Source: Bradyrhizobium sp. LHD-71
Lineage (GTDB): Bacteria > Pseudomonadota > Alphaproteobacteria > Rhizobiales > Xanthobacteraceae
NCBI RefSeq assembly: GCF_031157255.1
Contig: NZ_JAVIFX010000007.1
Span: forward strand, 1-64,000
Length of the DNA: 64,000 bases
Reading direction: 5' to 3'
Part shown: positions 46,696 through 55,018 of the stretch, one piece after another
How the letters are laid out: the number at the start of each line of letters is the position of its first letter
How positions within the stretch are numbered: the first letter of the stretch is position 1
Position numbers and translations under genes: made by a program
The notes under the pieces: generated by a model
What the model was told of the DNA's origin: nothing
What the model saw: the letters and a program-made list of their open reading frames with translations, nothing else
Databases searched by the model: none

Positions 46696-47646
46696 CTAGA
46701 CCGCCATCGTCACATCGTCGATTTTTACGTCGCCATGCAGGCGCCTGACATCTTCGACCCTCGACAACGATGTTCCGGCGCGCAGCACCGCGGCGGCGCC
46801 GGCGGCCGTCGCACAGCGCAGTGCCTCTTCGAGGTCCGCCGATCGCGACAGCTGCCAGACAAGCGCGCCGAGGAAGCTGTCGCCCGCGCCGACAACGCTG
46901 ACCGGCTCGACCGGCAGCGGCCGGGCGCGAAGGGCACGGTCGACGGAAACCAGCAGCGCACCGTCAGCGCCGAGGCTCAACGCAATGATCGCGACCCTCT
47001 TCTTCGCGATCAGCGCGCGCGCTGCATCGACCAATTGCGGCTCCTGCGCCCCCGATATGCCGGCCAGATCCTGAAACTCTTTAAGGTTCGGTTTGATGAG
47101 ATGGACACCTTCCTCAACCGCTGCCCGCAGCGGGCCCTGCGAGGTGTCGAGCATGATCTTCGCTCCGCTCGCCTTGATGGTGCGGATCGCGCGGGCGAAC
47201 TTTTCATCGGAGATGCCCGAAGGCAGGCTGCCGCTGACGACAACCATCGATGGCGCGGGTCGAATATCGGCGACGGCAGCAACGGTCGTGCTCCATTCAT
47301 TTTCGGAGAGCTGTGCGCCCGGCAGCACGAAGCGAAACTGCTGGTCGGTCGTATCCTCGACGAGCGTGAATACCTGCCGCGTCTCGGAGAACACATCGAC
47401 CGTCGTGCACGGCACGCCTTCATCATGCATCAGGCGCTTCAACAGTTGTCCCGTGGCCCCGCCGATCGGAAACACGGCCAATACGTCGCCACCGAGACGC
47501 TTGATCACGCGCGCAACGTTGATGCCGCCCCCGCCCGGATCATAATGCGGTGGTGCACAGCGCAGCTTGCTGAAGGGCGCAATGCGTGCAACCGACGTCG
47601 AGATATCGACCGACGGGTTGAGCGTGATCGTGACAATCTCGGTCAA
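46696..47646 (-). CDS. PfkB-family sugar-phosphate kinase (1-phosphofructokinase-like)
   Basis: A cytosolic ATP-dependent kinase of the ribokinase fold, about 316 residues, resembling fructose-1-phosphate/tagatose-6-phosphate kinases. It opens with VTITLNPSVDIS and carries the substrate loop DPGGGGINVARVIKRLGGDV. SGSLPSGISDEKFARAI and the catalytic GAGDSFLGALVW, with the anion-hole GAGD and base Asp, are both present. The reading frame begins at an unusual TTG (47644-47646) without a clear ribosome-binding site, so the start is uncertain. No phosphotransferase genes lie nearby. The regulator encoded upstream is LysR-type. Confidence 0.88.
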   Translation of the reverse strand: MTEIVTITLNPSVDISTSVARIAPFSKLRCAPPHYDPGGGGINVARVIKRLGGDVLAVFPIGGATGQLLKRLMHDEGVPCTTVDVFSETRQVFTLVEDTTDQQFRFVLPGAQLSENEWSTTVAAVADIRPAPSMVVVSGSLPSGISDEKFARAIRTIKASGAKIMLDTSQGPLRAAVEEGVHLIKPNLKEFQDLAGISGAQEPQLVDAARALIAKKRVAIIALSLGADGALLVSVDRALRARPLPVEPVSVVGAGDSFLGALVWQLSRSADLEEALRCATAAGAAAVLRAGTSLSRVEDVRRLHGDVKIDDVTMAV

Positions 47647-47737
47647 TGGATGGCTCGCGAGCGTGATCGTGATGCCCCGGCGAGAACGCGTGAAGCGGGG
47701 GGCGGTTCCCGTGCGCTGCGGGAGCGACCAACGTCCT

Positions 47738-48583
47738 CTAGGTGATCGAGAGGCTTGTCCGCACCGTCTCTGCTAGCGCCAGCGCCTCGTTGCCCAATGA
47801 CGGCGCGAACACCAGCCCCATGCGTGAGGTCGGCAGGTTCGGCAGACCTTCCGCGGCACCCAGCACCTTCATGCCTTCGCGCACGGCTCCGAGCGGCAAC
47901 ACGGTCAGTGCAAGCCGCGTCCTGATCATCGGCTCGATCGCCGAGTAGTTGTTGGAGACCAGAAGGATGCGGAAATCGCGTCCCGCATCCTGCAGCGCGG
48001 CCTCGGCCACCTGCCGCCAATGACATGTGATTGCGCCAAGTGCGAGGGGCAACGGCTCGCCGGGCACGATGCTGAAGCGCGGATGCGCGACCCAGACCAG
48101 CGGCTCCTCACGGACAACCTCCACGTTCTTTATCGCGGCACAGTCCGTCACCAGCGCGAGATCGAGCTCCTGATTGCGCACGCGATCGGCAAGCGCGAGC
48201 GAGCCTTCACAGATTACTGAGACCTCGACGAATGGATGCTGACGGGCGAAGCCTTCCATGATCGCTGGCATGAACACTTCGGCATAGTCGTCCGGAATGC
48301 CGAGGCGAACTTGGCCCGCGAGCCCCTTCTGGCCCACTTCCATCATCGCCGTCGCCTCGATCCGCAGCATCTCACGAGCGAACTCGACCAGCCTGTCACC
48401 GTCACCGGACAGCTTCATACCGCGTCCATTCTTGACGAACAGCGGTCGGCCGAGTTGCTCTTCGAGACGGCGGATATGCATCGACACCGCCGACTGGGTC
48501 TTGTGAACCCGTTCCGCCGCACGGGTGAATGACCCGGTGTCGACGATCGCCATGAACGATCGGAGCTGGTCGGTATCGAGCAT
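47738..48583 (-). CDS. LysR-family transcriptional regulator
   Basis: A 281-residue regulator. Residues 1-60 are the winged HTH (LDTDQLRSFMAIVDTGSFTR, then AAERVHKTQSAVSMHIRRLE), and residues 88-281 the LysR substrate-binding domain (LAGQVRLGIPDDYAEVFMPA). The start was moved to ATG 48583 because LysR proteins open with this MLDTDQL-type helix; the frame itself opens at 48625. It is divergent from the DUF1127 gene, with about 140 bases between. The target gene and inducer cannot be told from the sequence. Confidence 0.9.
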   Translation of the reverse strand: MLDTDQLRSFMAIVDTGSFTRAAERVHKTQSAVSMHIRRLEEQLGRPLFVKNGRGMKLSGDGDRLVEFAREMLRIEATAMMEVGQKGLAGQVRLGIPDDYAEVFMPAIMEGFARQHPFVEVSVICEGSLALADRVRNQELDLALVTDCAAIKNVEVVREEPLVWVAHPRFSIVPGEPLPLALGAITCHWRQVAEAALQDAGRDFRILLVSNNYSAIEPMIRTRLALTVLPLGAVREGMKVLGAAEGLPNLPTSRMGLVFAPSLGNEALALAETVRTSLSIT

Positions 48584-48720
48584 GGCTGACCCATCTCTAA
48601 AAGCGATGAGAGACATTAGAAACATTCGTTGGACCGATCAATAGCGCAAGCCAATATGTTCTCGGATTGAACTCCGCCGGCGATTCAAAGCCTTCTGGAG
48701 TCGACGCCAGGAACAACAAA

Positions 48721-49020
48721 ATGTCCTTTACAAACACTAACTTATACAAAATTCAGGTCCCTCAGAGGCGGCCCGGCAACTTGCAGGCGCTGCTTCAGGC
48801 ACTCGGCCGGTTCCTGCTCTGGCCGATCCGGGTGTACCGGGCGCGGCAGACGCTGCACCAGCTTTCGCAAATGGACGTTCGCGAGCTTCGCGACATCGGC
48901 CTGACGCCCTACGATGTCCAGTCCGCGCAGGCGCTGCCGCTCGACGCCGACCCGACAAAGCTGCTGGCGAGCCGCGCCAGGGAACGGCTGAGCAGCCAGA
49001 TCGAGAGGCGCTACTACTGA
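48721..49020 (+). CDS. DUF1127 small protein
   Basis: A 99-residue protein with a hydrophobic stretch (LLQALGRFLLWPIRVYRA) followed by the DUF1127 core LHQLSQMDVRELRDIGLTPYDV and a basic tail. Some small DUF1127 proteins in alphaproteobacteria bind RNA and affect phosphate or carbon metabolism. This longer form, with a C-terminal extension, is common in rhizobia, but its role is not established. AGGA precedes the ATG. It is divergent from the LysR gene. Confidence 0.88.
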   Translation: MSFTNTNLYKIQVPQRRPGNLQALLQALGRFLLWPIRVYRARQTLHQLSQMDVRELRDIGLTPYDVQSAQALPLDADPTKLLASRARERLSSQIERRYY

Positions 49021-49104
49021 CCGCGCAAGCCGTTGCAGAGATCGCCGTAAGCGATAAGGTCCCGCGCATCGCAGAAAGCGATGCCGCAACCTCCGGGGAC
49101 CGCC

Positions 49105-49770
49105 ATGAGCGACGACAGTCCGCCGCCCGAAACCAAGCTCACGCGCACCAAGGAAAAGTGGGCGCGCGAAGGCCGCTTCCTCACCGGCCGCGTCGCGCGT
49201 CCGCAATCGGAGCGGCTGCCGCCCGGCCAGCATCTCACCAATGACTGGCCGGTGCTTGACCTCGGCGTAACACCCGACATTCCGCGTGAACGCTGGCGGC
49301 TCGACGTGCATGGGGCGGTCGACAATCCGCTGTTCTGGGACTGGGCGGAATTCAGCCGCCAGCCGCAAAGCTCGATCACCTCCGACATTCATTGCGTCAC
49401 GACCTGGTCGCGCTACGACAACGCGTGGCAAGGCGTTTCCACCCGCGATCTGCTGAACGCAGCGCAGCCGAAAAGCGACGCCGGCTTCGTCGAGCTGCAC
49501 AGCTATGACGGTTATACGACCAACCTTTCGCTCGAGGATTTCGCGGTCGAGGACGCGCTGCTGGTGCATACATGGTCGGGCGAGCCGCTTACGGCCGAGC
49601 ACGGTGGACCGGTGCGACTTGTGGTGCCGCATCTCTATTTCTGGAAGAGCGCGAAGTGGCTGCAGCGTATCGAGTTCCTGCCCAAGGATGCGCCAGGGTA
49701 TTGGGAAGTGCGCGGCTACCACAACCGCGGCGACCCGTGGAAAGAACAGCGCTATTCCGACAGCGACTGA
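49105..49770 (+). CDS. Sulfite-oxidase-like molybdopterin oxidoreductase
   Basis: A 221-residue protein with the sulfite oxidase/nitrate reductase catalytic fold (PF00174 type). The molybdenum-ligating Cys is in SDIHCVTTWSRYDN near residue 95. Family segments VPHLYFWKSAKWLQRIEFL and EVRGYHNRGDPWKEQRY close the protein. No Tat or Sec signal is present, so it probably acts in the cytosol, unlike YedY/MsrP. Substrate is unknown. ATG 49105 was chosen over 49081, where the extra eight residues have no support. Confidence 0.9.
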   Translation: MSDDSPPPETKLTRTKEKWAREGRFLTGRVARPQSERLPPGQHLTNDWPVLDLGVTPDIPRERWRLDVHGAVDNPLFWDWAEFSRQPQSSITSDIHCVTTWSRYDNAWQGVSTRDLLNAAQPKSDAGFVELHSYDGYTTNLSLEDFAVEDALLVHTWSGEPLTAEHGGPVRLVVPHLYFWKSAKWLQRIEFLPKDAPGYWEVRGYHNRGDPWKEQRYSDSD

Positions 49771-49885
49771 GCCGCTCGCTCTGACTTGCTCTCCTTGGGC
49801 CAAGTCACGTAAACATCTCCTCGAACCCTCGCGGTGAACCAAGCAACAAGAACAGGCCGCTCCCCGGCGGCCGCTACGGGACGGC

Positions 49886-50677
49886 ATGGACTACATCGAA
49901 ATCAACGGCGCGGCGCTCCGCTACGACGTTTCCGGCGCGGGCGAACAGACGCTGGTGCTGGTGCACGAAATGGGCGGCACGCTAGAAAGCTGGGATGACG
50001 TCGCCCCGCGCCTGGCCGGTCGGCGGCAGGTGCTTCGTTACGACACCCGCGGCGCCGGCATGTCGCAGAAAGCCCGCGGCGAGCTGCACATCGACACCAT
50101 GGCTGACGATATTGCCGCGCTGCTCGACGCGCTCGGCATCTCGGGCAAGGTCGCGCTCGCAGGCGTCGCCGTCGGCGGCGCGATCGCGCTGCACTTCGCG
50201 GCGCGTTATCCCGAGCGGACCAGCGCGGTCGTGGCCGGCAGCCCCGCCACCGGGATGGCGCCAGATCGCCGCGCAGCGGCGCTCGAGCGGGTAGCGAAAA
50301 CAGAGCGCGAGGGCATGGCGGTCGCAGCCGAGGATTCCATGGCGACCGGCTATGCAATTGAGGTGCGCGGCAACGCCGCGCGCTATGCGAGATTCCGGAC
50401 GCGCTGGCTCGGCAACGATCCGGCAAGTTACGCTACGATCTATCGCATGCTGGCGAACACGCAGATGCAGGACGAGTTGCTCAAGCTCGCCTGCCCCGTG
50501 ATGGTGATCGGTGCCACCTTCGATCGCGTGCGGCCGCCGCCGATGGCTGAAGCGGTCGCGAAAGCAATCCCGAACGCCCGCTATGTCGAATTGCCAACCA
50601 CGCATTACATGGCCGCGGCGACACCCGAACTGATCGCCGATACGGTCAGCGACTTTCTGACGTCGGTCGGCGCGTAA
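49886..50677 (+). CDS. Alpha/beta-hydrolase with Ala at the nucleophile position
   Basis: A 263-residue alpha/beta-hydrolase-fold protein of the PcaD/enol-lactonase-like type. The oxyanion strand LVLVHEMGG and the helix DTRGAGMS are normal. The nucleophile elbow reads AGVAVGGAIAL, so the Ser of G-x-S-x-G is Ala (codon GCC). The acid (GATFDRVRPPP) and the His (LPTTHYMAAATPE) remain. It is therefore probably not a Ser hydrolase; cofactor-independent dioxygenase, lyase or binding roles are possible. It is followed after 29 bases by an MBL-fold hydrolase gene, likely co-transcribed. Confidence 0.85.
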   Translation: MDYIEINGAALRYDVSGAGEQTLVLVHEMGGTLESWDDVAPRLAGRRQVLRYDTRGAGMSQKARGELHIDTMADDIAALLDALGISGKVALAGVAVGGAIALHFAARYPERTSAVVAGSPATGMAPDRRAAALERVAKTEREGMAVAAEDSMATGYAIEVRGNAARYARFRTRWLGNDPASYATIYRMLANTQMQDELLKLACPVMVIGATFDRVRPPPMAEAVAKAIPNARYVELPTTHYMAAATPELIADTVSDFLTSVGA

Positions 50678-50706
50678 GAGCCGACCACAATCTGCCGGAG
50701 ACCACC

Positions 50707-51582
50707 ATGACCCAGCCCACCCAGCAAATTCCCGGCGTCTATCACCGCAAGATCGGCGACATCGTCGTGACCGTCATCAGCGACGGCTACCTCGACGGCG
50801 ACCTCAGCGTGATGCGTAACGTCGATCTCGACCAGGCGCACAGGGTGTTGAAGGATGCGTTCCGCCCCGCGCGACGTACCAGCGTCAACACCTTCCTGAT
50901 CCAGTCGAAAGGTCGCCAGGCGCTGGTCGATAGCGGCTCCGGCGATTATCTGCAGAAGAGCGCCGGCAAGGTGCAGGCCAATCTCAAAGCTGCGGGCGTC
51001 GATCCGGCGTCGATCGACACTGTGCTTCTGACGCACATGCATCCTGACCATTCGGCGGGCCTCACCGAGATGCCGAGCGGACGGTTGTATTTTCCGAATG
51101 CGGAACTTGTGATGCACGAGAATGAGTTGCCGCACTGGTTCGACGACAGCGCCATGTCGAAGGCCGATGAGCGTTCGCAGAAGATGTATTTCCTGGCCGG
51201 CCGCGAACAGGTCGCACCCTACAAGAACCGCACCCGTCTGTTTAAAGAGGGTGAGGTCTTTCCGGGCGTCACCGCCGTGCCGAGCCCCGGCCACACGCCG
51301 GGCCACACCGCTTACTTGATCGAGTCGGGCGGCGAGCAGCTGATGATCTGGGGCGACACCGTGCATGTGCCCGAGGTGCAGACGGCATTCCCCGAGGCGG
51401 GCATGGCATTCGACACCGATCTCGCGGCGGCAGCCGCCTCGCGAAGGCGCATGTTCGACCGCGTCGCCGCGGATGGCGTGCTGATCGCCGGCATGCACCT
51501 GCACTTCCCCGCCTTCTCCCGCCTGGCGCGCGAGGGCAACGCATACCGCTTGTACCCAGAGGCCTGGGTGCATTCGTTGTAA
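50707..51582 (+). CDS. MBL-fold metallo-hydrolase
   Basis: A 291-residue metallo-beta-lactamase-fold protein. It carries the signature LTHMHPDHSAGL near residue 110, the His in PSPGHTPGHTAYLI, the bridging Asp in MIWGDTVHVPE and the last His in GMHLHFPAFSRL. These form a two-metal site typical of lactonases or thioester hydrolases of this fold. No signal peptide is evident. It follows the nucleophile-less alpha/beta-hydrolase, so both may act on one pathway; the substrate is unknown. A large palindromic repeat cluster follows before the convergent TPP-enzyme gene. Confidence 0.9.
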   Translation: MTQPTQQIPGVYHRKIGDIVVTVISDGYLDGDLSVMRNVDLDQAHRVLKDAFRPARRTSVNTFLIQSKGRQALVDSGSGDYLQKSAGKVQANLKAAGVDPASIDTVLLTHMHPDHSAGLTEMPSGRLYFPNAELVMHENELPHWFDDSAMSKADERSQKMYFLAGREQVAPYKNRTRLFKEGEVFPGVTAVPSPGHTPGHTAYLIESGGEQLMIWGDTVHVPEVQTAFPEAGMAFDTDLAAAAASRRRMFDRVAADGVLIAGMHLHFPAFSRLAREGNAYRLYPEAWVHSL

Positions 51583-51638
51583 CGCGCCTGCGGCCTCCGC
51601 CTTCAGTTCAGCGCAGCAGCCCGCGCCAGGCATTCTGC

Positions 51639-51779
51639 GTCGTCCCTGCGAAAAGCAGGGACCCATGACCACAGAGCGGATCAGGGTCGCAAGCGTTACT
51701 CAAAAGGTACCGCGCGCAAGTCGCCTCATGACGACCAACGATATGGGTCCCGGCTCTGCGCTGCCTGGCCGGGGACGAC
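51639..51779. repeat. 141-bp inverted-repeat element
   Basis: Terminal GTCGTCCC/GGGACGAC, inner GGGACCCAT/ATGGGTCCC (51658-51666 and 51743-51751), and a small CCCTGC-GCAGGG hairpin near the left end. Its nested palindromic build resembles interspersed non-coding elements seen in Bradyrhizobium-type genomes. It lies in the 282-base convergent gap 51583-51864 with no ORF of its own. Confidence 0.65.
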
Positions 51780-51815
51780 TGATCATACTCAATCGTCAAA
51801 CAGCCAGCGGCCAGC

Positions 51816-51847
51816 AGCCCGGATGAAGCGTCAGCGTAATCCGGGCT
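51816..51847. terminator. Bidirectional hairpin between convergent genes
   Basis: AGCCCGGAT (51816-51824) and ATCCGGGCT (51839-51847) form a perfect 9-bp stem 17 bases past the TPP-enzyme stop on the minus strand. It belongs to the same AGCCCGGAT repeat style as 59356-59436. It could terminate transcripts from both sides, although no T-run is present. Confidence 0.5.
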
Positions 51848-51864
51848 ACGTTCTTCGCTCCCGC

Positions 51865-53535
51865 CTACCGCACACCGTGGCCGGCCTTGACGCCAGCGAT
51901 CATCTTCGGCGTCACGACCTTATCGGACGTGATGACGTCCCACACCATCGCGGTGTCGCCCTTCTCGTACTCTTCCATCAAGCCTTTAAGCTGCTTGACG
52001 TCGGTGACGGTGGCGCCGCGCAGGCCGAAGCCTTCGGCAATGGCCTTGAAATTCGGCCGGCCGAAGATCGCGCCGGTTTCGTCGATGCCTTCGTGGCGCA
52101 GCTTGTGGATTTCGGCACCATACGCACCGTCGTTCGCGACCACCATCAGAAGCTTGATGCCGTGCCGGCGCACTGCTTCCAATTCCTGGATGTGCATCAA
52201 CAAGCTGCCGTCACCTTCGAACAGCACTACGCGGCCTTGCTTGCGGGCCGCGGCGACGCCGATCGCATACGAAATCGAGTTGCCGATCGCGCCGAAATCG
52301 CGCATCGCGTGATACTTCGTCGGATCACCGCCGCGCATCACCGTATGGAAATACGAGTGATGACCCGACCCCGAGACCACATCATAGTCCTTCGGCAGCA
52401 CGCGCTCCATTTCCTCGAAAACCCTGCGCGGATCGAGCTCGCCGGGCGCGACCTCGTAGACCGTCGCGTCCGCCGGCTCTTCCTTGATGCGCTTGGCCAG
52501 TTCCGGCGAACGGATGCTGGCCGCGGTCTTGCCGCCGGCCTTGATCTTCTTGAGCAGCTCGACCGCTGTCAGCTTTGCGTCCGCCTTCATGTAGATGTCG
52601 GCGGCCTGATTGCCGTGCATGAGGCCGATCGGGTTGAGGTCGACCTGCACCATCTCCGCCTGCGGACAAAGCGTGTCGCCATCGACAGTGTAATAGGTGA
52701 GACGCGCGCCGAACGAAATGACGAGGTCCGCCTGACGGAACACCTCACGCGCGATGGCGCGGGCGAAACCGCCGGCGATGCCGACAGAGAACGGGTTGTG
52801 ATCGTACATGCCGCGACCAAGCAGCGTCGTCGACAACAGCGCGCCGCTGGCTTCGGCGAGCTCTTCAACGTCCTTGCGACCATCGGACCAGACGACACCG
52901 CGGCCGGCGATGAAGATCGGGCATTTGGCCTTCGCAAGCTTGTCGGCGACTTCGGCGAGCTGATCGGGATTCGGCGGCACAGGCGCGACGACCGGCGTGA
53001 TCTGGCCGGCGGGCTTGTACTCGCCGATATTCGGCAGCGGCTGCAGCTGCAGGTCGTATGGGATTCCAAGCACCACAGGCTTGCGCTCGTGGCGCGCGAC
53101 GTGAAATGCCTCGCGAACGTACTGATACATGCGCTGCGGGCTGTGGGCGGAGATGTAGTGCGCGCCGCACGCTGCCGCGAGCGGCTGCTGCTCGAGCATC
53201 TGGCCATACCACTTGGCGCCGATCGGCGTCTCGCCGGCGAACACGATCAGCGGCACCTGGCTGCGCGCCGCCGACGTCAGCGCCGTCATGATCTGGGTAA
53301 AACCCGGACCACACGTCACGGAAGCGACACCGACCTTGCCGGTGGCGCTGGTGTAGCCCATCGCCATCGCGCACGCGCAATGCTCATGCCGCGCGTGATA
53401 GGTGTTCATGCCGTCGATGTCCTTCATCGCCGTCACCCAGTGCATGTTGCCGTCGCCCATGAGAGCGAAGTGATGATCGACGCCCTCCGCCGCGAAAGCA
53501 TGGGCCAGCGCCTGATAGGTCGGCATATTGCTCAT
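51865..53535 (-). CDS. Thiamine-pyrophosphate-dependent enzyme (acetolactate synthase-like)
   Basis: A 556-residue enzyme with the three-domain TPP layout. The N-terminal domain has the catalytic Glu in YHARHEHCACAMAMGY near residue 48. A central Rossmann-type domain follows (CPIFIAGRGVVW). The C-terminal TPP/Mg site is VVLFEGDGSLLMHIQELEAV to NDGAYGAE. It matches the IlvB/benzoylformate-decarboxylase superfamily, but no small regulatory subunit gene is near, so it is unlikely to be the biosynthetic acetolactate synthase. The 2-oxo acid it uses is unknown. ATG 53535 has GAGGA upstream and is preferred over 53589. Confidence 0.9.
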   Translation of the reverse strand: MSNMPTYQALAHAFAAEGVDHHFALMGDGNMHWVTAMKDIDGMNTYHARHEHCACAMAMGYTSATGKVGVASVTCGPGFTQIMTALTSAARSQVPLIVFAGETPIGAKWYGQMLEQQPLAAACGAHYISAHSPQRMYQYVREAFHVARHERKPVVLGIPYDLQLQPLPNIGEYKPAGQITPVVAPVPPNPDQLAEVADKLAKAKCPIFIAGRGVVWSDGRKDVEELAEASGALLSTTLLGRGMYDHNPFSVGIAGGFARAIAREVFRQADLVISFGARLTYYTVDGDTLCPQAEMVQVDLNPIGLMHGNQAADIYMKADAKLTAVELLKKIKAGGKTAASIRSPELAKRIKEEPADATVYEVAPGELDPRRVFEEMERVLPKDYDVVSGSGHHSYFHTVMRGGDPTKYHAMRDFGAIGNSISYAIGVAAARKQGRVVLFEGDGSLLMHIQELEAVRRHGIKLLMVVANDGAYGAEIHKLRHEGIDETGAIFGRPNFKAIAEGFGLRGATVTDVKQLKGLMEEYEKGDTAMVWDVITSDKVVTPKMIAGVKAGHGVR

Positions 53536-53845
53536 GAAGTGTCCTCGACTTTTTCTTGTTTGGTTATCTCGTTCCGGGTGGCGGACCACCCGACAAACTA
53601 AGGAGTAGGTTGTTCATCTGGTGTCGCGAAACGAACCGTTTTTCAAGGCTTGGCTGCAGCGAAGCGCCGAATTTTGGCCATCAGACGCGACTTTCGAACC
53701 TCAAGCTATGATAACATTCGAAAGGCTCCGCGCAACTCTTGTGCCTGATACATCGGCATATGTTGTTGCGATCGATGATACCGACTTGTTGTTGCGCGAC
53801 ACGGTACGACATATCCCATCGATTGAATCGAATCGGATCTGCAAG
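53536..53845. promoter_or_regulatory. Divergent control region with direct repeats
   Basis: This 310-base gap separates the TPP enzyme (minus) from the aldo/keto reductase (plus). TGTTGTTGCG occurs twice, at 53761-53770 and 53787-53796, with a 26-base repeat period. A plus-strand frame runs through the gap from 53621 into the reductase, but its sequence is not reductase-like. The repeats may be a regulator site; no regulator gene is adjacent. Confidence 0.3.
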
Positions 53846-54880
53846 ATGGAAACGCGACTGTTCGGACGAAGCGGGCTGAAGGTTTCATTGCTTGGCTTTG
53901 GCTGCGGCGCAGTCGGCGGACTGATGGTCCGCGGCACGCGCGAAGATCAGGAGCGTGCATTCGTGCGCGCTATCGAGGCGGGCATCACCTATTTCGATAC
54001 GGCGGCGATCTATGGCGACGGCATCTCCGAGCAGACGCTTGGCCGGCTGGTCCGCCAATTCAAGCCGCGCGATTTCATCTACGGCACGAAGGTGCGCGTA
54101 TCTGCGGCAGAGAAAGGCGACCTTCGTTCGGCGATCAACGTGTCAGTGGATGCGAGCCTGAAGCGGCTCGGACTCGCGCGCGCCGACATCCTGCACTTGC
54201 ATAACCCGATCACCAATGACGGCACGGGAAATTCGCTGACGGCCGAGCAGGTGTTGCAGGAGGTGGTGCCAGCCTTCGACGCGCTGCGCCAACAGGGCAA
54301 GATCGGCTTTATCGGCATCACCGCGACCGGTGACACCAGCGCCTTGCTCAAGGTCATCGATGCCGGCGCGTTCGACAGCGCGCAGGTGAGCTACAACATG
54401 CTCAACCCGTCGGCCGGCGAGATGCTTCCGCCGAACTATCCCGCGCAGGATTACGAACGATTATTCCAGCACACGGCCGCGGCCGGCACCGGTGTGATCG
54501 GCATCAGGACGCTCGCCGGCGGAGCGCTCTCCGGCAGCGCCGAGCGGCAGCCCAACGCCAGTCCGCCACCGCCGCCGATCGGTTCGGCCACGAACTTCGA
54601 CGGCGACGTCGCCCGTGCTCGCCGTTTCCTGCCGCTGGTCGACGAAGGATTTGCGACGAGCCTCGCGGAGCTCGCGACGCGCTTCGTGATCTCATGCCCG
54701 ACCATAGCCGTTCGAAGAACGGCGTCGCTTCGCTCGCCTATGGGGACCGCGCTGATGGGCCTCGCAACGCTGAGCGATCTCGATCAGGCCATTGCGGCCG
54801 TCGAGAAAGGACCGTTGCCGGCCGCCACGCTCGCACGCATCGCAGCGGTGCAATCGTCGTTTTCGGGTGAGACGAGGTAG
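53846..54880 (+). CDS. Aldo/keto reductase interrupted in frame by a repeat element
   Basis: NAD(P)H-dependent oxidoreductase of about 344 residues. The catalytic tetrad is visible: Asp in ITYFDTAAIYG with its Tyr, Lys in IYGTKVRV and His in ILHLHNPI. The start at ATG 53846 (METRLFGRSGLKVSLLGFGC) is the normal family opening. Near the C-terminus, in the segment that is usually compact (RFVIS...TALMGLATL), a 42-base palindromic element (54702-54743) adds 14 residues, IAVRRTASLRSPM plus a junction residue, without breaking the frame. The insert lies before helix 8 and the cofactor-binding end, so activity may be affected. Confidence 0.88.
   Translation: METRLFGRSGLKVSLLGFGCGAVGGLMVRGTREDQERAFVRAIEAGITYFDTAAIYGDGISEQTLGRLVRQFKPRDFIYGTKVRVSAAEKGDLRSAINVSVDASLKRLGLARADILHLHNPITNDGTGNSLTAEQVLQEVVPAFDALRQQGKIGFIGITATGDTSALLKVIDAGAFDSAQVSYNMLNPSAGEMLPPNYPAQDYERLFQHTAAAGTGVIGIRTLAGGALSGSAERQPNASPPPPPIGSATNFDGDVARARRFLPLVDEGFATSLAELATRFVISCPTIAVRRTASLRSPMGTALMGLATLSDLDQAIAAVEKGPLPAATLARIAAVQSSFSGETR
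54702..54743 (+). repeat. Palindromic element inside the aldo/keto reductase gene
   Basis: The element opens CCATAGCCGTTCGAAGAACG and closes CTCGCCTATGG. Its ends CCATAG/CTATGG are inverted repeats and CCGTTC-GAA-GAACGG is an inner palindrome. The same interior occurs at 36851-36905, and nearly all of the element occurs in reverse at 62155-62197. Its length, 42 bases, is a multiple of three. Confidence 0.75.
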
Positions 54881-54954
54881 TTGCCTTACCTGCGCTCACG
54901 GCAGAACAATCGCGTATGAGGTCTGAGTGAGCGGTCGCCACGCACTCAGCATGT

Positions 54955-54977
54955 CCCCTCCCCCGGGGGAGAGGGGG
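54955..54977. terminator. GC-rich hairpin between convergent genes
   Basis: CCCCTCCCCC followed directly by GGGGGAGAGGGGG forms a strong, nearly loopless palindrome 75 bases past the reductase stop and 42 bases past the aminotransferase stop. It is probably a repeat-type bidirectional terminator; there is no T-run. Confidence 0.45.
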
Positions 54978-55018
54978 CGCGCGCCGAGTTCGCTGCAATC
55001 TCTGAGAGACCGGTCGCT

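Noticed and set aside
51823-53601. 592-residue frame opposite the TPP enzyme
   Set aside because: Low-information His/Arg/Asp composition. The opposite strand has full TPP motifs and a good ribosome-binding site.
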